Shown: positions 9,205-17,761, numbered from the stretch's first letter. The stretch is 23,762 bases of DNA from Rhodospirillaceae bacterium (GCA_002722095.1 PBKG01000004.1:51669-75430); one strand, 5' to 3'. Made by a program: numbers and translations. Notes: generated from the sequence alone by a model not told the origin.

Positions 9205-11385
9205 TCAAAGCTCGTTAATATAGTCTCTGACGTGCTCGAACGCTGTGACGACCGTCGCGCGCAATTCAATCATTTCATTCCAGTCTTCGCGTTCAGCAGC
9301 AAACTGCAGGCATTCCAATAAAGAGCCGAGCACCGTTGCACCGGCCGATAGGCTTGCCCCTTTGGCCGCATGGGCGATTTCGCAGATCGCCGACGCATCT
9401 TGCGCGTCGAATTGTGCACCGAGATCCTCTGGCAACGTGTCCACAGTCCCCAGATAGAAGCGCAAATTTTCCGTCAGCATTTCCCTATCGTCAGACGCAA
9501 AAATATTTCCGAGTTCCACCCAATCGATCGGGCTCGCGCGTTCAGCACCAGCGTCCGATGGAGAATCGGATTTGCCTTTTTTGCGTACAGCTTCGGGCAT
9601 TACGCGACTTTTGCTCCGCAGTTCTACGGCAGCTGGAAGCCATTGCCGGATTTTTTCGTCCAAATCGTCGATTTCGCACGGTTTCGTAATATAGTCGTTC
9701 ATACCGACCTGGCGGCATTTCTCCACCGCACCTACCACTGCATCGGCAGTTAATGCGATGATCGGTATCGACTTTTCTTGCCCGCGTTCGGCTTCCCGAA
9801 TATTCGTCGTCAACTGATACCCATCCATAATCGGCATATGGCAATCGGTTACCAATAGTCCGTAGCGGTCCGGATTTTGGGTTAATTCCTCGAATGCCTT
9901 TACGCCGTCGGATACGAGATGAATGCAATATCCGAGCTTTTCGAATTGGCGCGTGATCACCATCTGATTCATGCGGTTGTCTTCGGCCACCAATACCACC
10001 GCCGACGCCGCCTCGGCCGCAACAAGATCGGGAGCGGAATATACAGTGATTGTATTGTCCGGAGCTTGATCGACAAATGCCGGCACCTCGACATCGAGAA
10101 CTCGGCAGGTCGTTTCTAGAATTTCGTAGTAGGAAATTGGACGGGTTACGAAACCTTCAAAATATCCGGTATCGAATAGTTCTTTTCCGACAGCGGAATC
10201 GCGAAACGCCGACAAAATAATGGGCGTCTTTGCAATCGTTTCGTCTCCGCGAATGCCCTTGGCAAATTCGAGACAACCGTTATCGCCGAATTCGCTTCGC
10301 ACAAAAACGGCGCCGAACGGATTACCTTCCTCCACACCTGTTTTCAATTTGTTTATTGCATCGGTTTGGCTAACGACACGGACTGGTTCCGCGCCGTTCT
10401 CGGCAAGCATTTTACTGGTGCCGCCGCGTCCTATCTGATCGCTGGTGCAAACCAGAATGCGGACGCCTTCCAATCGGTTACTGTATTCTTTGATCGGGCT
10501 GGGAACGCGCTTGAAAGGAATTTGGATACGAAAAACAGAACCCTCGCCAACTTTACTTTCGACCCAAATTTCACCACCCATCATTTTGACCAATTGATCG
10601 CAAATGCTCAAACCCAGGCCGGTGCCGCCTTTCAACCGGGCCGTGGACTTATCGGCTTGGGAAAATGGCGAGAAAACCCTTTCGATTTCCTCTTCGGTCA
10701 TGCCACAGCCGGTGTCGCCTACTGAAATTTCCACCAGCGCTTCGGTATCCGTTTCGCTCACCAGGTCCCCGCGTAACGAGATGAAACCTTCGTCGGTGAA
10801 TTTGATGGCATTATTGACCAGATTGTCCAAAATTTGTTTGAGCCGTACGGGATCCCCGAGCAAAAATTTGTCGATTTGCGCATCGACTGAAAAGGCCATA
10901 TCGATATTGCCGCTCGGCAGCATGCCGGTTGCAATTTGCGAGACAGTATTGGCAATTTCACGAACGGAAAGTTCTCGCTCTTCGAGTTCCAACATCTCCG
11001 CTTCGATCTTGGAAAAGTCGAGAATATTGTTGATCACTTCCAAAAGTGATTGCCCCGATTGACGCATAAGACCCAGCATTTCCGCCTGCTCGTCCGTCAA
11101 ACCGGTCTGGTTCAAAACACCAAGCATGCCGATCACGCCATTCAACGGGGTCCTTATTTCATGGCTCATGCTGGCAAGAAACGAATCTTTCGCCGCTAAC
11201 GCTTTCTCAAGCGCTTCTTTGGCATCTTTCAGTTCCGCCTCTGCGCGATGAAGCCTTTCGACTTCACGCGTGAGCTCTTCCACCTGTTTCACCAAATCCG
11301 CAGAAGACAAGCCAATTTCGCCGCTTGGCAAGCCTGGAGCTGACGGCGTATCGGAAGTTAGTTCGGGCGGTGCGGTGCGAACCAT
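9205..11385 (-). CDS. Soluble hybrid histidine kinase (HisKA-HATPase-pseudoREC-REC-HPt)
   Basis: A 726-residue cytoplasmic kinase with no membrane helix or clear sensory domain. An N-terminal coiled coil (30-65) leads into HisKA with H75 (SHEIRTPLNGVIGM), HATPase with N191/N192, DTGCGM and GGTGLGLS boxes, a degenerate receiver at about 305-430 that lacks the acceptor Asp, a full receiver at about 462-585 (E468/D469, D514, K568) and an HPt domain at 618-726 with H672 (AHAAKGAS). This is the full His-Asp-His chain of a phosphorelay of BarA/ArcB type. The HPt can pass phosphate to the two downstream receivers, with which it forms an operon. With no sensor domain, the signal may come through the coiled coil or a partner protein. 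A promoter-like element lies at 11499-11527. Confidence 0.93.
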   Translation of the reverse strand: MVRTAPPELTSDTPSAPGLPSGEIGLSSADLVKQVEELTREVERLHRAEAELKDAKEALEKALAAKDSFLASMSHEIRTPLNGVIGMLGVLNQTGLTDEQAEMLGLMRQSGQSLLEVINNILDFSKIEAEMLELEERELSVREIANTVSQIATGMLPSGNIDMAFSVDAQIDKFLLGDPVRLKQILDNLVNNAIKFTDEGFISLRGDLVSETDTEALVEISVGDTGCGMTEEEIERVFSPFSQADKSTARLKGGTGLGLSICDQLVKMMGGEIWVESKVGEGSVFRIQIPFKRVPSPIKEYSNRLEGVRILVCTSDQIGRGGTSKMLAENGAEPVRVVSQTDAINKLKTGVEEGNPFGAVFVRSEFGDNGCLEFAKGIRGDETIAKTPIILSAFRDSAVGKELFDTGYFEGFVTRPISYYEILETTCRVLDVEVPAFVDQAPDNTITVYSAPDLVAAEAASAVVLVAEDNRMNQMVITRQFEKLGYCIHLVSDGVKAFEELTQNPDRYGLLVTDCHMPIMDGYQLTTNIREAERGQEKSIPIIALTADAVVGAVEKCRQVGMNDYITKPCEIDDLDEKIRQWLPAAVELRSKSRVMPEAVRKKGKSDSPSDAGAERASPIDWVELGNIFASDDREMLTENLRFYLGTVDTLPEDLGAQFDAQDASAICEIAHAAKGASLSAGATVLGSLLECLQFAAEREDWNEMIELRATVVTAFEHVRDYINEL

Positions 11386-11498
11386 TGCACTTTCTTCAAG
11401 ACGACCGCAAATCTTAGCAACAAATACCGAAATATTTGAAAACGAGCACTGGTGCCAGGGATCAGTCGACTTTTCTTATTATTAGTAATTTTAAGATT

Positions 11499-11527
11499 CT
11501 TATAATTAAATTGATTTTAACATTCAA
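11499..11527 (-). promoter_or_regulatory. Candidate sigma70 promoter for the HPt-kinase operon
   Basis: On the minus strand TTGAAT (11522-11527) and TATAAG (11499-11504) are 17 bases apart, close to the TTGACA/TATAAT consensus. They lie in a strikingly AT-rich stretch (about 11470-11560) and point at the kinase ATG at 11385, giving a leader of roughly 100 bases. AT-rich DNA produces chance matches, so this is moderate evidence only. Confidence 0.45.
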
Positions 11528-11567
11528 TATGCAAATAAATCGTTAATTTTTAGCGAAATATAACCGG

Positions 11568-11915
11568 TCACACGCCAGCGCAATTTACGCATCGGCGGGC
11601 CGCGGGATCTATCTCGAGACGTTTGGGCGGAATTTCGTCGTCGCAACCCTCGCAAATCCCATAATCGCCGCTTTCAATGCGTTGTAGTGCCGCCTCAATC
11701 TGCATCAATCGCCCTTGGCGCCTGCTATCAAGCGCTTTGGCCATGGCCTGGACCTGAAGGGCGTCCATACGCGAAAGACGCCCGACGCTTTGCTGATCCA
11801 GTTCCACCGGTTTACGCTCGTCTTCGGATTGATCGCTAAGATTGAGAATCTCCGCACGCTCACGCTCTAGCGCTGCACGAAAATGCCCGAAATCAAGGTC
11901 ATCGCCTGAACTCAT
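11568..11915 (-). CDS. Short DksA/TraR-type C4 zinc-finger protein
   Basis: With the start at ATG 11915 (MSSGDDLDF) the protein has 115 residues: an N-terminal coiled-coil part followed by a C4 zinc finger with C88, C91, C109 and C112 (CEGC and CVNC). This matches the TraR/DksA family, whose members bind the RNA polymerase secondary channel and alter promoter response, but it is shorter than the E. coli DksA of about 150 residues. The coiled-coil tip reads DALQVQA (D-x-x-Q-x-x-A), not the DxxDxA motif of true DksA, so its action on polymerase may differ. A longer reading to 12014 would overlap the divergent ABC gene and adds Arg-rich sequence unlike the family, so I rejected it. It is divergent from the ABC-F gene with 82 bases between starts. 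Confidence 0.82.
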   Translation of the reverse strand: MSSGDDLDFGHFRAALERERAEILNLSDQSEDERKPVELDQQSVGRLSRMDALQVQAMAKALDSRRQGRLMQIEAALQRIESGDYGICEGCDDEIPPKRLEIDPAARRCVNCAGV

Positions 11916-11997
11916 TGGATCAGTCTGACAGAATTCGGCAATTCGGGCAAAAGCAACAACTTTCCCCCCTTGGCCTCGCCGTGATACACCGCGATCC

Positions 11998-13872
11998 ATG
12001 CTGCGCCTGAACAATCTTACCTATCGGATCGGTGGCCGACTTCTCATTGACGGCGCCGATGCCAGCATTGCTGCAGGTCACCGTGTCGGCCTCGTGGGAC
12101 GCAATGGAGCAGGTAAAACAAGCCTACTGAAACTAATCACCGGCGATCTTTCAGCAGCCGAAGGCGAGATTGCCTGTCCCCAGCGTTGGCGCATCGGCAT
12201 GACCACACAGGATGCTCCCGGTGGCGATACTTCGCTCATCGAAACCGTACTTGCCGCCGATACCGAGCTCGCCGCACTCACCGAGGAGGCGGAACAAGCA
12301 AACGACCCGACACGCCTGGCCGAAATTCACGATCGGCTAAAAGACCGCGATGCCCAAAGCGCCCCCGCCCGCGCCGCCCGCATACTGGCTGGCCTAGGAT
12401 TCGACGAAACCGCCCAACAACGGCCGTGCCGGGATTTTTCGGGCGGTTGGCGCATGCGGGTCGCACTCGCCGCCCTCCTTTACACAGAACCCGATCTTCT
12501 GCTGCTCGACGAGCCCACCAATCACCTCGACCTTGAAGCCACTTTGTGGCTTGAGGAGTTTCTCCGCAGATATCGCGGCACTGTATTGTTAGTGAGCCAT
12601 GACCGATATCTTCTGAACCGGGTCGCCGGTGAAATCCTTCATCTCGAGCATTGCAAGCTGACCTTGTACCAAGGCGACTACGACCGCTTCGAACGCACCC
12701 ATCGTATGCGCCTGGAACATGATTCAAAGCAGCGCGCAAAACAGGAAATCGAGCGCGCTCATATCCAGAAATTTGTCGAGCGTTTTCGCTACAAAGCAAG
12801 CAAAGCAAAACAAGCGCAGTCGCGCCTCAAGCAATTGGAACGAATGGAGCCCATCCCGGAACATCGTGAGGAACGAAGTGTCCGTTTCGATTTTCCAGAA
12901 CCTGCCCGCTTGGCACCACCCTTGCTGACGCTGGATAGTGTGGACGTTGGCTACGATGACAAGCCGGTACTGCGCAGCCTCAACCTTCGCCTCGACGATG
13001 ATGATCGGATTGCGCTGCTGGGCGCCAACGGAAACGGCAAATCCACACTGATCAAATTATTGGCGGGCCGACTACAGACACTCGAAGGTAAACAAACCAA
13101 ATCGGGCAAGCTTCGCGTCGGATACTTCGCACAGCATCAGACTGACGAGCTCAATCTGCAGGGCACGCCACTGTCCGAAATTTCTTTGCGGCGACCCCGT
13201 GACACCGAAACTCAATGGCGCAGTCATTTGGGAGCGTTCGGGTTTGGTGAAGAACGTGCCGAAACCAAGATCGGCAACCTATCGGGCGGCGAAAAAGCAC
13301 GCCTGCTGTTCGCTCTGATGAGCTGTGACAAGCCGCATATTTTGCTGCTGGATGAGCCGACAAACCATCTCGACGTCGAATCCCGGCAAGCACTGGTTCA
13401 GGCAATCAACCGATTCGAAGGCGCGGTTGTGATCGTCAGCCACGATCCGCACGTGATCGATCTCACCGCAGACCGGTTTTGGCTCGTCGAGTGCGGCAGC
13501 GTATCTACGTTCGAAGGTGACATGGAGGATTACCGGTCAATGTTGCTCGACCGTCGCCGTAGCAATCGGCCGGACAAAAACACGCCCTCTGCCAACAACC
13601 GGAAAGAACAGCGCCGGGTAGCTGCGGAAAAGCGTCAGGCTTTGGCGCCTCTGAAGAAAAAATTGACCGACGCGGAAGCAAAAGTCGGACGGCTTGAATC
13701 CGAAAAAGAGAAACTTCAAGCCGCAATGGCGGATCCTAAACTTTACGACACCGAGCCAAATCGACTGGTTTCGCTTCAGAAACAGCTAGGTCATGTTCAA
13801 AAGGATTTGACCCGCGCCGAAGACAACTGGATGCGGCTTCAGGAGGATTGGGACCGAAGCCAGGAAACCTAG
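11998..13872 (+). CDS. ABC-F family ATPase (Uup/YheS type)
   Basis: A 624-residue soluble protein with two ATP-binding cassettes and no membrane helices. Cassette 1: Walker A GRNGAGKTS (35-42), signature DFSGGWRMR (about 147), Walker B LLLLDEPTNHLD with E172. Cassette 2: Walker A GANGNGKST (342-350), signature NLSGGEKAR (about 428), Walker B with E453. A charged linker between them (about 235-290) matches the P-site tRNA interaction motif of ABC-F proteins, and the C-terminus (about 560-620) is a coiled coil. Members of this family act on the ribosome or on DNA repair intermediates (Uup), not in transport. The start ATG at 11998 begins directly at the first beta strand. The role in this organism is unknown beyond family level. 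Confidence 0.93.
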   Translation: MLRLNNLTYRIGGRLLIDGADASIAAGHRVGLVGRNGAGKTSLLKLITGDLSAAEGEIACPQRWRIGMTTQDAPGGDTSLIETVLAADTELAALTEEAEQANDPTRLAEIHDRLKDRDAQSAPARAARILAGLGFDETAQQRPCRDFSGGWRMRVALAALLYTEPDLLLLDEPTNHLDLEATLWLEEFLRRYRGTVLLVSHDRYLLNRVAGEILHLEHCKLTLYQGDYDRFERTHRMRLEHDSKQRAKQEIERAHIQKFVERFRYKASKAKQAQSRLKQLERMEPIPEHREERSVRFDFPEPARLAPPLLTLDSVDVGYDDKPVLRSLNLRLDDDDRIALLGANGNGKSTLIKLLAGRLQTLEGKQTKSGKLRVGYFAQHQTDELNLQGTPLSEISLRRPRDTETQWRSHLGAFGFGEERAETKIGNLSGGEKARLLFALMSCDKPHILLLDEPTNHLDVESRQALVQAINRFEGAVVIVSHDPHVIDLTADRFWLVECGSVSTFEGDMEDYRSMLLDRRRSNRPDKNTPSANNRKEQRRVAAEKRQALAPLKKKLTDAEAKVGRLESEKEKLQAAMADPKLYDTEPNRLVSLQKQLGHVQKDLTRAEDNWMRLQEDWDRSQET

Positions 13873-13904
13873 GCGCCAACGACCAAGAAAGTTAGGAGCA
13901 AACA

Positions 13905-14759
13905 ATGCATTGGACTGAACGTCGCGAACAATTTCGCGCCCTGATCGGAAGCGAACGCTGCGTGAACCCAGGCTCGGTTTACGATGCCGTCAGTGCCCGC
14001 GTCGCCGAGCATGTAGGCTACGAAGTCATGGTGTTGCCGGGCTCGATCGCCTCGATGGCGGTGCTCGGCGCCCCGGATGTGGTGGTGATGACGCTCTCGG
14101 AACTCGCCGGCCTGACATCCCGCATCAATCGCGCCGGGACGCTGCCGCTACTGGTCGATGCGGATCACGGTTTCGGAAACGCACTCAACGTTCGGCGCAC
14201 CATAGAAGAGTTGGAGAGCGCCGGCGCCGCAGCGATCACGATCGAAGATACGATACTGCCGAAACCCTTCGCCAGTTCCGCCATGGAATTCGTCACACTC
14301 GAAGAAGGCGTCGCCAAGATGAAAGCCGCATTGGATGCCCGCCAAGACCCAGCCCTATCCGTATTGGCACGCACCAACACAGCCGGGTCGCTGGGCATCG
14401 ATGAGGCCGTCCGGCGTGCCCGTGCCTATGAAAAGGCAGGCGTCGACGGGCTCTTCTTTACCGGCATCACCGAGCGTTCGGACCTTGAGAAACTCAGCGC
14501 CGAGACCACCTTGCCGTTGTTTCTTGTTCACAGCGGCGATCTCACAGACCTTGAAGAGCTTGCCAAACTGCGCGTGCGTATTCGCTTACAGCCGCATCTT
14601 CCTTTTCAAGCGGCGATGCGGGCGGTGTTCGAAACCATGGCCGCGCTACATGGCGGCACACCACCGGGCGAATTGGACGTCGCAGCGTCGAAAGACCTAC
14701 AGGCGACCGCGCTGGAGGAAGAGGCTTACAAAATGTGGTCTGAAAAATTTTTGCGGTAA
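13905..14759 (+). CDS. Isocitrate lyase/PEP mutase superfamily, oxaloacetate decarboxylase-like
   Basis: A 284-residue TIM-barrel protein close in pattern to the Pseudomonas PA4872 type oxaloacetate decarboxylase: N-terminal RALIGSERCVNPGSVYDAVS, substrate loop LPGSIASMAVLGAPD, metal motif DADHGFGNALN (85-95), E114/D115 and R156. The lyase loop KKCGH of true isocitrate lyases is absent, so cleavage of isocitrate is unlikely; Mg-dependent decarboxylation of oxaloacetate or a related 2-oxo acid is the family-based call. PEP mutase or methylisocitrate lyase annotations are less likely. A good ribosome site (GGAGC) precedes ATG 13905. It follows the ABC-F gene by 32 bases on the same strand and is convergent with the ketopantoate reductase-like gene. 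Confidence 0.82.
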   Translation: MHWTERREQFRALIGSERCVNPGSVYDAVSARVAEHVGYEVMVLPGSIASMAVLGAPDVVVMTLSELAGLTSRINRAGTLPLLVDADHGFGNALNVRRTIEELESAGAAAITIEDTILPKPFASSAMEFVTLEEGVAKMKAALDARQDPALSVLARTNTAGSLGIDEAVRRARAYEKAGVDGLFFTGITERSDLEKLSAETTLPLFLVHSGDLTDLEELAKLRVRIRLQPHLPFQAAMRAVFETMAALHGGTPPGELDVAASKDLQATALEEEAYKMWSEKFLR

Positions 14760-14797
14760 TTGGGGATTGCCACCCTGTCGGAGAACTGCGCGGCCCA

Positions 14798-15781
14798 CTA
14801 ATTCCCATACAGTCCCAAAATCCGGGCGCGCTGCTTTAAAAGCGCCACCATTAAATCGAGCGTGGGGGTCTCGACGCCCGCAGCCTTGGCGAGTTCGTGA
14901 GGCACGCCCACCATGGGGTCGATTTCCATCGGCTTTCCCCGCTCCAAATCTTGCAGCATCGAAACTTTGTGTGCGCCCCCCTTGGTCATCTTGAAGCGCT
15001 CGACCGGATCGATATCCATTGGCGTACCAAGCCCCGCAGCGACCGCCAAGGCATCGCGCATCATCTTGACCGCAAGCGCGTGTAGCGCCGGCGATTGTTG
15101 GATATCCGCGACAGTGCAATGGGTAAGGCAGCTGATCGGACCCGTCGCCATATTGCTCATCAACTTGTCCCAAAGCGTTTCACGTACGTCTTCCGCTATC
15201 GGTCCCATATCCGCCTCGTCGAACACGGCATGAATGTTTTTCAGCCGCTCGGAAAACGAACCATCGGGCTCGCCAATCCTGACCCAATTTCGCCCCGGGC
15301 TGGTATTGCGGACGACGCCGGGCGCTTCGAGACCGTTTGCTGAATATACGATTCCAGCAAGAGCACGCTCGGGCCCGATCTCGTTCCAAAGCCTGCCGCC
15401 CGGATCGAGGGACTCGATCTGTCGCTCTTCGCCTCTCGGGTCGAGTCCGTAAAAATACCACCAAACAATTCCGTTCTGGGCAAAGATAACCGGTGTGTCC
15501 GGACCCAACAGTTGTTTGATCCCGTCGACAGCATCGGCCAGCGCATAGGCCTTGACCGTGACCACTACCAAATCCTGCGGCCCGAGCGATGCCGGGTCGT
15601 CGGTGGCGTTCACTCGAATATTGATTGTCGGTTGGTCGGCCCGATGTAGGGTTATACCGTTGTCCTGAATGGCTTTTAGCTGTTCGCCGCGGGCAACGCA
15701 GGATACGTCCTCGCCGATTGCCGCCAACCGAGCGGCGAAGTGACACCCGATGGCCCCGGCGCCAAAAAAACAGATTTTCAT
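14798..15781 (-). CDS. Ketopantoate reductase family (ApbA/PanE) dehydrogenase
   Basis: A 327-residue NAD(P)H enzyme: N-terminal Rossmann motif GAGAIGCHFAARLA (7-20), central NG at 103-104 followed by the WWYFYG insert typical of a PanE-like subfamily, and C-terminal catalytic K206 and N210 (LWDKLMSNMATG) with the motif KVSMLQDLERGKPMEID about 272-288. The family reduces 2-dehydropantoate in pantothenate synthesis, but many paralogues act on other 2-oxo acids in catabolic clusters. Because it is downstream, by 18 bases, of a decarboxylase-like gene in a catabolic operon and no other pan genes are nearby, I favour a paralogue role and give no symbol. Confidence 0.83.
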   Translation of the reverse strand: MKICFFGAGAIGCHFAARLAAIGEDVSCVARGEQLKAIQDNGITLHRADQPTINIRVNATDDPASLGPQDLVVVTVKAYALADAVDGIKQLLGPDTPVIFAQNGIVWWYFYGLDPRGEERQIESLDPGGRLWNEIGPERALAGIVYSANGLEAPGVVRNTSPGRNWVRIGEPDGSFSERLKNIHAVFDEADMGPIAEDVRETLWDKLMSNMATGPISCLTHCTVADIQQSPALHALAVKMMRDALAVAAGLGTPMDIDPVERFKMTKGGAHKVSMLQDLERGKPMEIDPMVGVPHELAKAAGVETPTLDLMVALLKQRARILGLYGN

Positions 15782-15799
15782 CGATACAGACCTAGACCG

Positions 15800-16792
15800 C
15801 TATTCCTTTGTCGTCGTCCAGGTGGATTCCGCAAACAGATCCTCGGGCTTAACGCCGGGTTCGGTCAGTCCTTGCTCAACCGAATAACGGATCATTGCTT
15901 CGATATCCTTGCGGTTCTCTTCGAGGCCATATTGCCAATAATCATGGCCCATCACCGCACGAGTCCGGCGTAAATCCGCATTCAACCAAGGCAGGGTCGC
16001 GCAAGCGGCAGCACCGAACTCGAGATTTTTGATCGCCACATCCTTGGCCTGGCGGAATGCCTTATACATGGTGGCGGGCAACCAGGGATATTCCTCGACC
16101 ACATCGTTCCGAATGCCCACCATATGCATGATCGGGAACATGCCGGTGTTCTTGTAGAACTCTTCTTCCGCCGGCCGGAAGTCGGGCCAGAGGCGACCCA
16201 CGTCCGGATGTCCGTTGGTAAAGCAGGACGGTACCGGCGGGCAGATCACCGCATCCAACTCGCCCTCGGCCAGCATGCCGGACAGCGTCTTGTCGGTTGG
16301 GATCGGCGCCACGTCGAATTTGGAGTCCAGATTGAGCGCCATCCGTTCTTCCCGGCCAGCCTCTTCCAAGCCACCGGTGCGCCATTTGATTTCCCAAGGC
16401 TCGATCCCGTATTCGTCCTTCAACAGGCCACGCTGCCAGAGAGCCGCGGTCATTTGATATTCCGGTACGCCGACAGTCTTGCCCTTCAAATCCTCGGGCT
16501 TTTCGATGCCCTTGTTCTTGTTGATATAGAACGAGGAGTGACGGAAGCTTCGGGACAGAAACACCGGCAATCCCACATACCGCGAATTGCCGAGCTGGGT
16601 TTGCATGATGTGGGTCGAAAACGACATTTCGGTGATCTCGAACTCCGCATAACGGACGACGCGGAAAAACAATTCCATCGGTTTCATTTCGAGATAAGTC
16701 AGCGTGCAACCGTCCGGTTTGACCGAACCGTCACGCAAGGGCTGGGTGCGGTCATAGGTGCCCGCCGCCAGGGTGAAATGCAAATCGCCCAT
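15800..16792 (-). CDS. 4,5-dihydroxyphthalate decarboxylase-like protein (PBP fold)
   Basis: A 330-residue protein with a type 2 periplasmic-binding-protein fold but no signal peptide, which fits the cytoplasmic 4,5-dihydroxyphthalate decarboxylase (Pht5) group. Diagnostic stretches are DRTQPLRDGSVKPDGCTLTY near the start, FEITEMSFSTHIMQ around 50-65 and the ABC-type binding segment PEDLKGKTVGVPEYQMTA about 98-115. It is preceded by a very strong ribosome site (GGGGAGGATG upstream of ATG 16792). Members of this group are often only distantly related to the phthalate enzyme, so the real substrate may be another carboxylated aromatic or acid. It lies in line with the PanE-like, hydrolase and luciferase-like genes. 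Confidence 0.75.
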   Translation of the reverse strand: MGDLHFTLAAGTYDRTQPLRDGSVKPDGCTLTYLEMKPMELFFRVVRYAEFEITEMSFSTHIMQTQLGNSRYVGLPVFLSRSFRHSSFYINKNKGIEKPEDLKGKTVGVPEYQMTAALWQRGLLKDEYGIEPWEIKWRTGGLEEAGREERMALNLDSKFDVAPIPTDKTLSGMLAEGELDAVICPPVPSCFTNGHPDVGRLWPDFRPAEEEFYKNTGMFPIMHMVGIRNDVVEEYPWLPATMYKAFRQAKDVAIKNLEFGAAACATLPWLNADLRRTRAVMGHDYWQYGLEENRKDIEAMIRYSVEQGLTEPGVKPEDLFAESTWTTTKE

Positions 16793-16892
16793 GAGTTCAT
16801 CCTCCCCATTTTCTAAAGGCGGCGCACTGTCTCACGGATGGCAAGAGGACGCAATTATGGCCGGCGCCAAATACCGGTTAAATCCTAATGAA

Positions 16893-16908
16893 GGGCCCTC
16901 GCGGGCCC
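16893..16908 (-). terminator. GC hairpin downstream of the hydrolase gene
   Basis: GGGCCC-GCGA-GGGCCC read on the minus strand forms a 6 bp stem with a GNRA-type loop, 8 bases after the hydrolase stop. The following bases (TTCATTAGG) are a poor U-tract, so it may be a weak terminator, an mRNA-end stabiliser or an attenuator between the hydrolase and decarboxylase genes. Confidence 0.4.
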
Positions 16909-16915
16909 ATGACGC

Positions 16916-17761
16916 TTAGCCAAACTGCTTGGCGAAGAACGCAGCCTGCGGATCGCTCGAAGTCTCGTCCCGGTTCGATTGTCCGATCTCCACCAGTTCG
17001 ATCTCGCCACCGGCATTCCGGTAGTTTTCGAGGAACCGGTCGGGCTCGTTGATATCGCGCTCGTTGTTGGGATCGCGATAATCGTGCACGGGATCGGGCC
17101 TGCCTTGCACCCAAAGCGCCGGCGGCAGTTGCACGTCTTCGCCTCGTTCGAGGATGAGAACCGGATTCCCCTCTTCCATCGCCGCCTCGGTCTTCCAATA
17201 GGTATCGTGACGTTCGGGGATGTCGCCCACCCAACCGGTGCCCTTTTCGCGTTCGTTCTGGGCATTGTAGTAGCGTGACAGCGGATTGATCACCGGCCAA
17301 TTCATCGCCACTGCCTGCACCGAGGCATCCACATCGGGCGCACCGGCAGGCAAGGCGATTTCGCAATACCGCGCGTCATCGGGGCGCATTGCCGCCAGCA
17401 TGGCGAGATGACCGCCGCTCGATTGCCCGGTTACCCCAGCGCGTGCCGGGTCGAGCCCAAGCTCCGCCGCATGGGCCTTGAGCCAGCGAATGGCGTAGTT
17501 GATGTCGATCGAAGACGTCGGATAGCCATGCTCCGCATCGCGAAAGTCGAGCGAAGCGGCGGCAACCCCCGCCTTGGCAAACACTTCGTCCCGGTCGAAG
17601 CACTCCTCATAGGCGCCTGCGCACCATGCCCCTCCGTGTAGGTCGACGACAAAGGGCGCCGCCTCGGCTCCATCGGGCGTGAAAAGGCGTAGCTTCAGTT
17701 CCCGGCCGGAACCTTCGAGAATATCGATATCTTGGGTCGAAAAATCTGTGCTTTCGAGCAT
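16916..17761 (-). CDS. Alpha/beta hydrolase (esterase/BD-FAE-like), catalytic His not evident
   Basis: A 281-residue alpha/beta hydrolase with the oxyanion-hole motif DLHGGAW (40-46) and nucleophile elbow GQSSGG with S114 (GVTGQSSGGHLAML). The likely acid residue is D223 (WVQGRPDPVHDY). Relatives end with a His in a pattern such as PHGF, but here the equivalent stretch reads VEIGQSNRDETSSDPQAAFF and has no His, so the catalytic triad looks incomplete. It may act differently, use a displaced His or be non-catalytic. A strong GGGAGGG ribosome site precedes ATG 17761. It is transcribed from the same strand as the luciferase-like gene upstream (129-base gap) and decarboxylase-like gene downstream. 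Confidence 0.8.
   Translation of the reverse strand: MLESTDFSTQDIDILEGSGRELKLRLFTPDGAEAAPFVVDLHGGAWCAGAYEECFDRDEVFAKAGVAAASLDFRDAEHGYPTSSIDINYAIRWLKAHAAELGLDPARAGVTGQSSGGHLAMLAAMRPDDARYCEIALPAGAPDVDASVQAVAMNWPVINPLSRYYNAQNEREKGTGWVGDIPERHDTYWKTEAAMEEGNPVLILERGEDVQLPPALWVQGRPDPVHDYRDPNNERDINEPDRFLENYRNAGGEIELVEIGQSNRDETSSDPQAAFFAKQFG

Noticed and set aside
11541..11555. CGTTAA-TTT-TTAGCG hairpin as terminator of the DksA-like gene
   Set aside because: AT-rich weak stem with a G-T pair and no U-tract after it.
12278..12808. A 176-residue minus-strand frame
   Set aside because: Antisense to the ABC-F gene; Arg/Gly-rich composition without motifs.
16124..16816. A 230-residue open frame on the plus strand
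   Set aside because: Antisense to the Pht5-like gene, which has a strong ribosome site and recognisable motifs.
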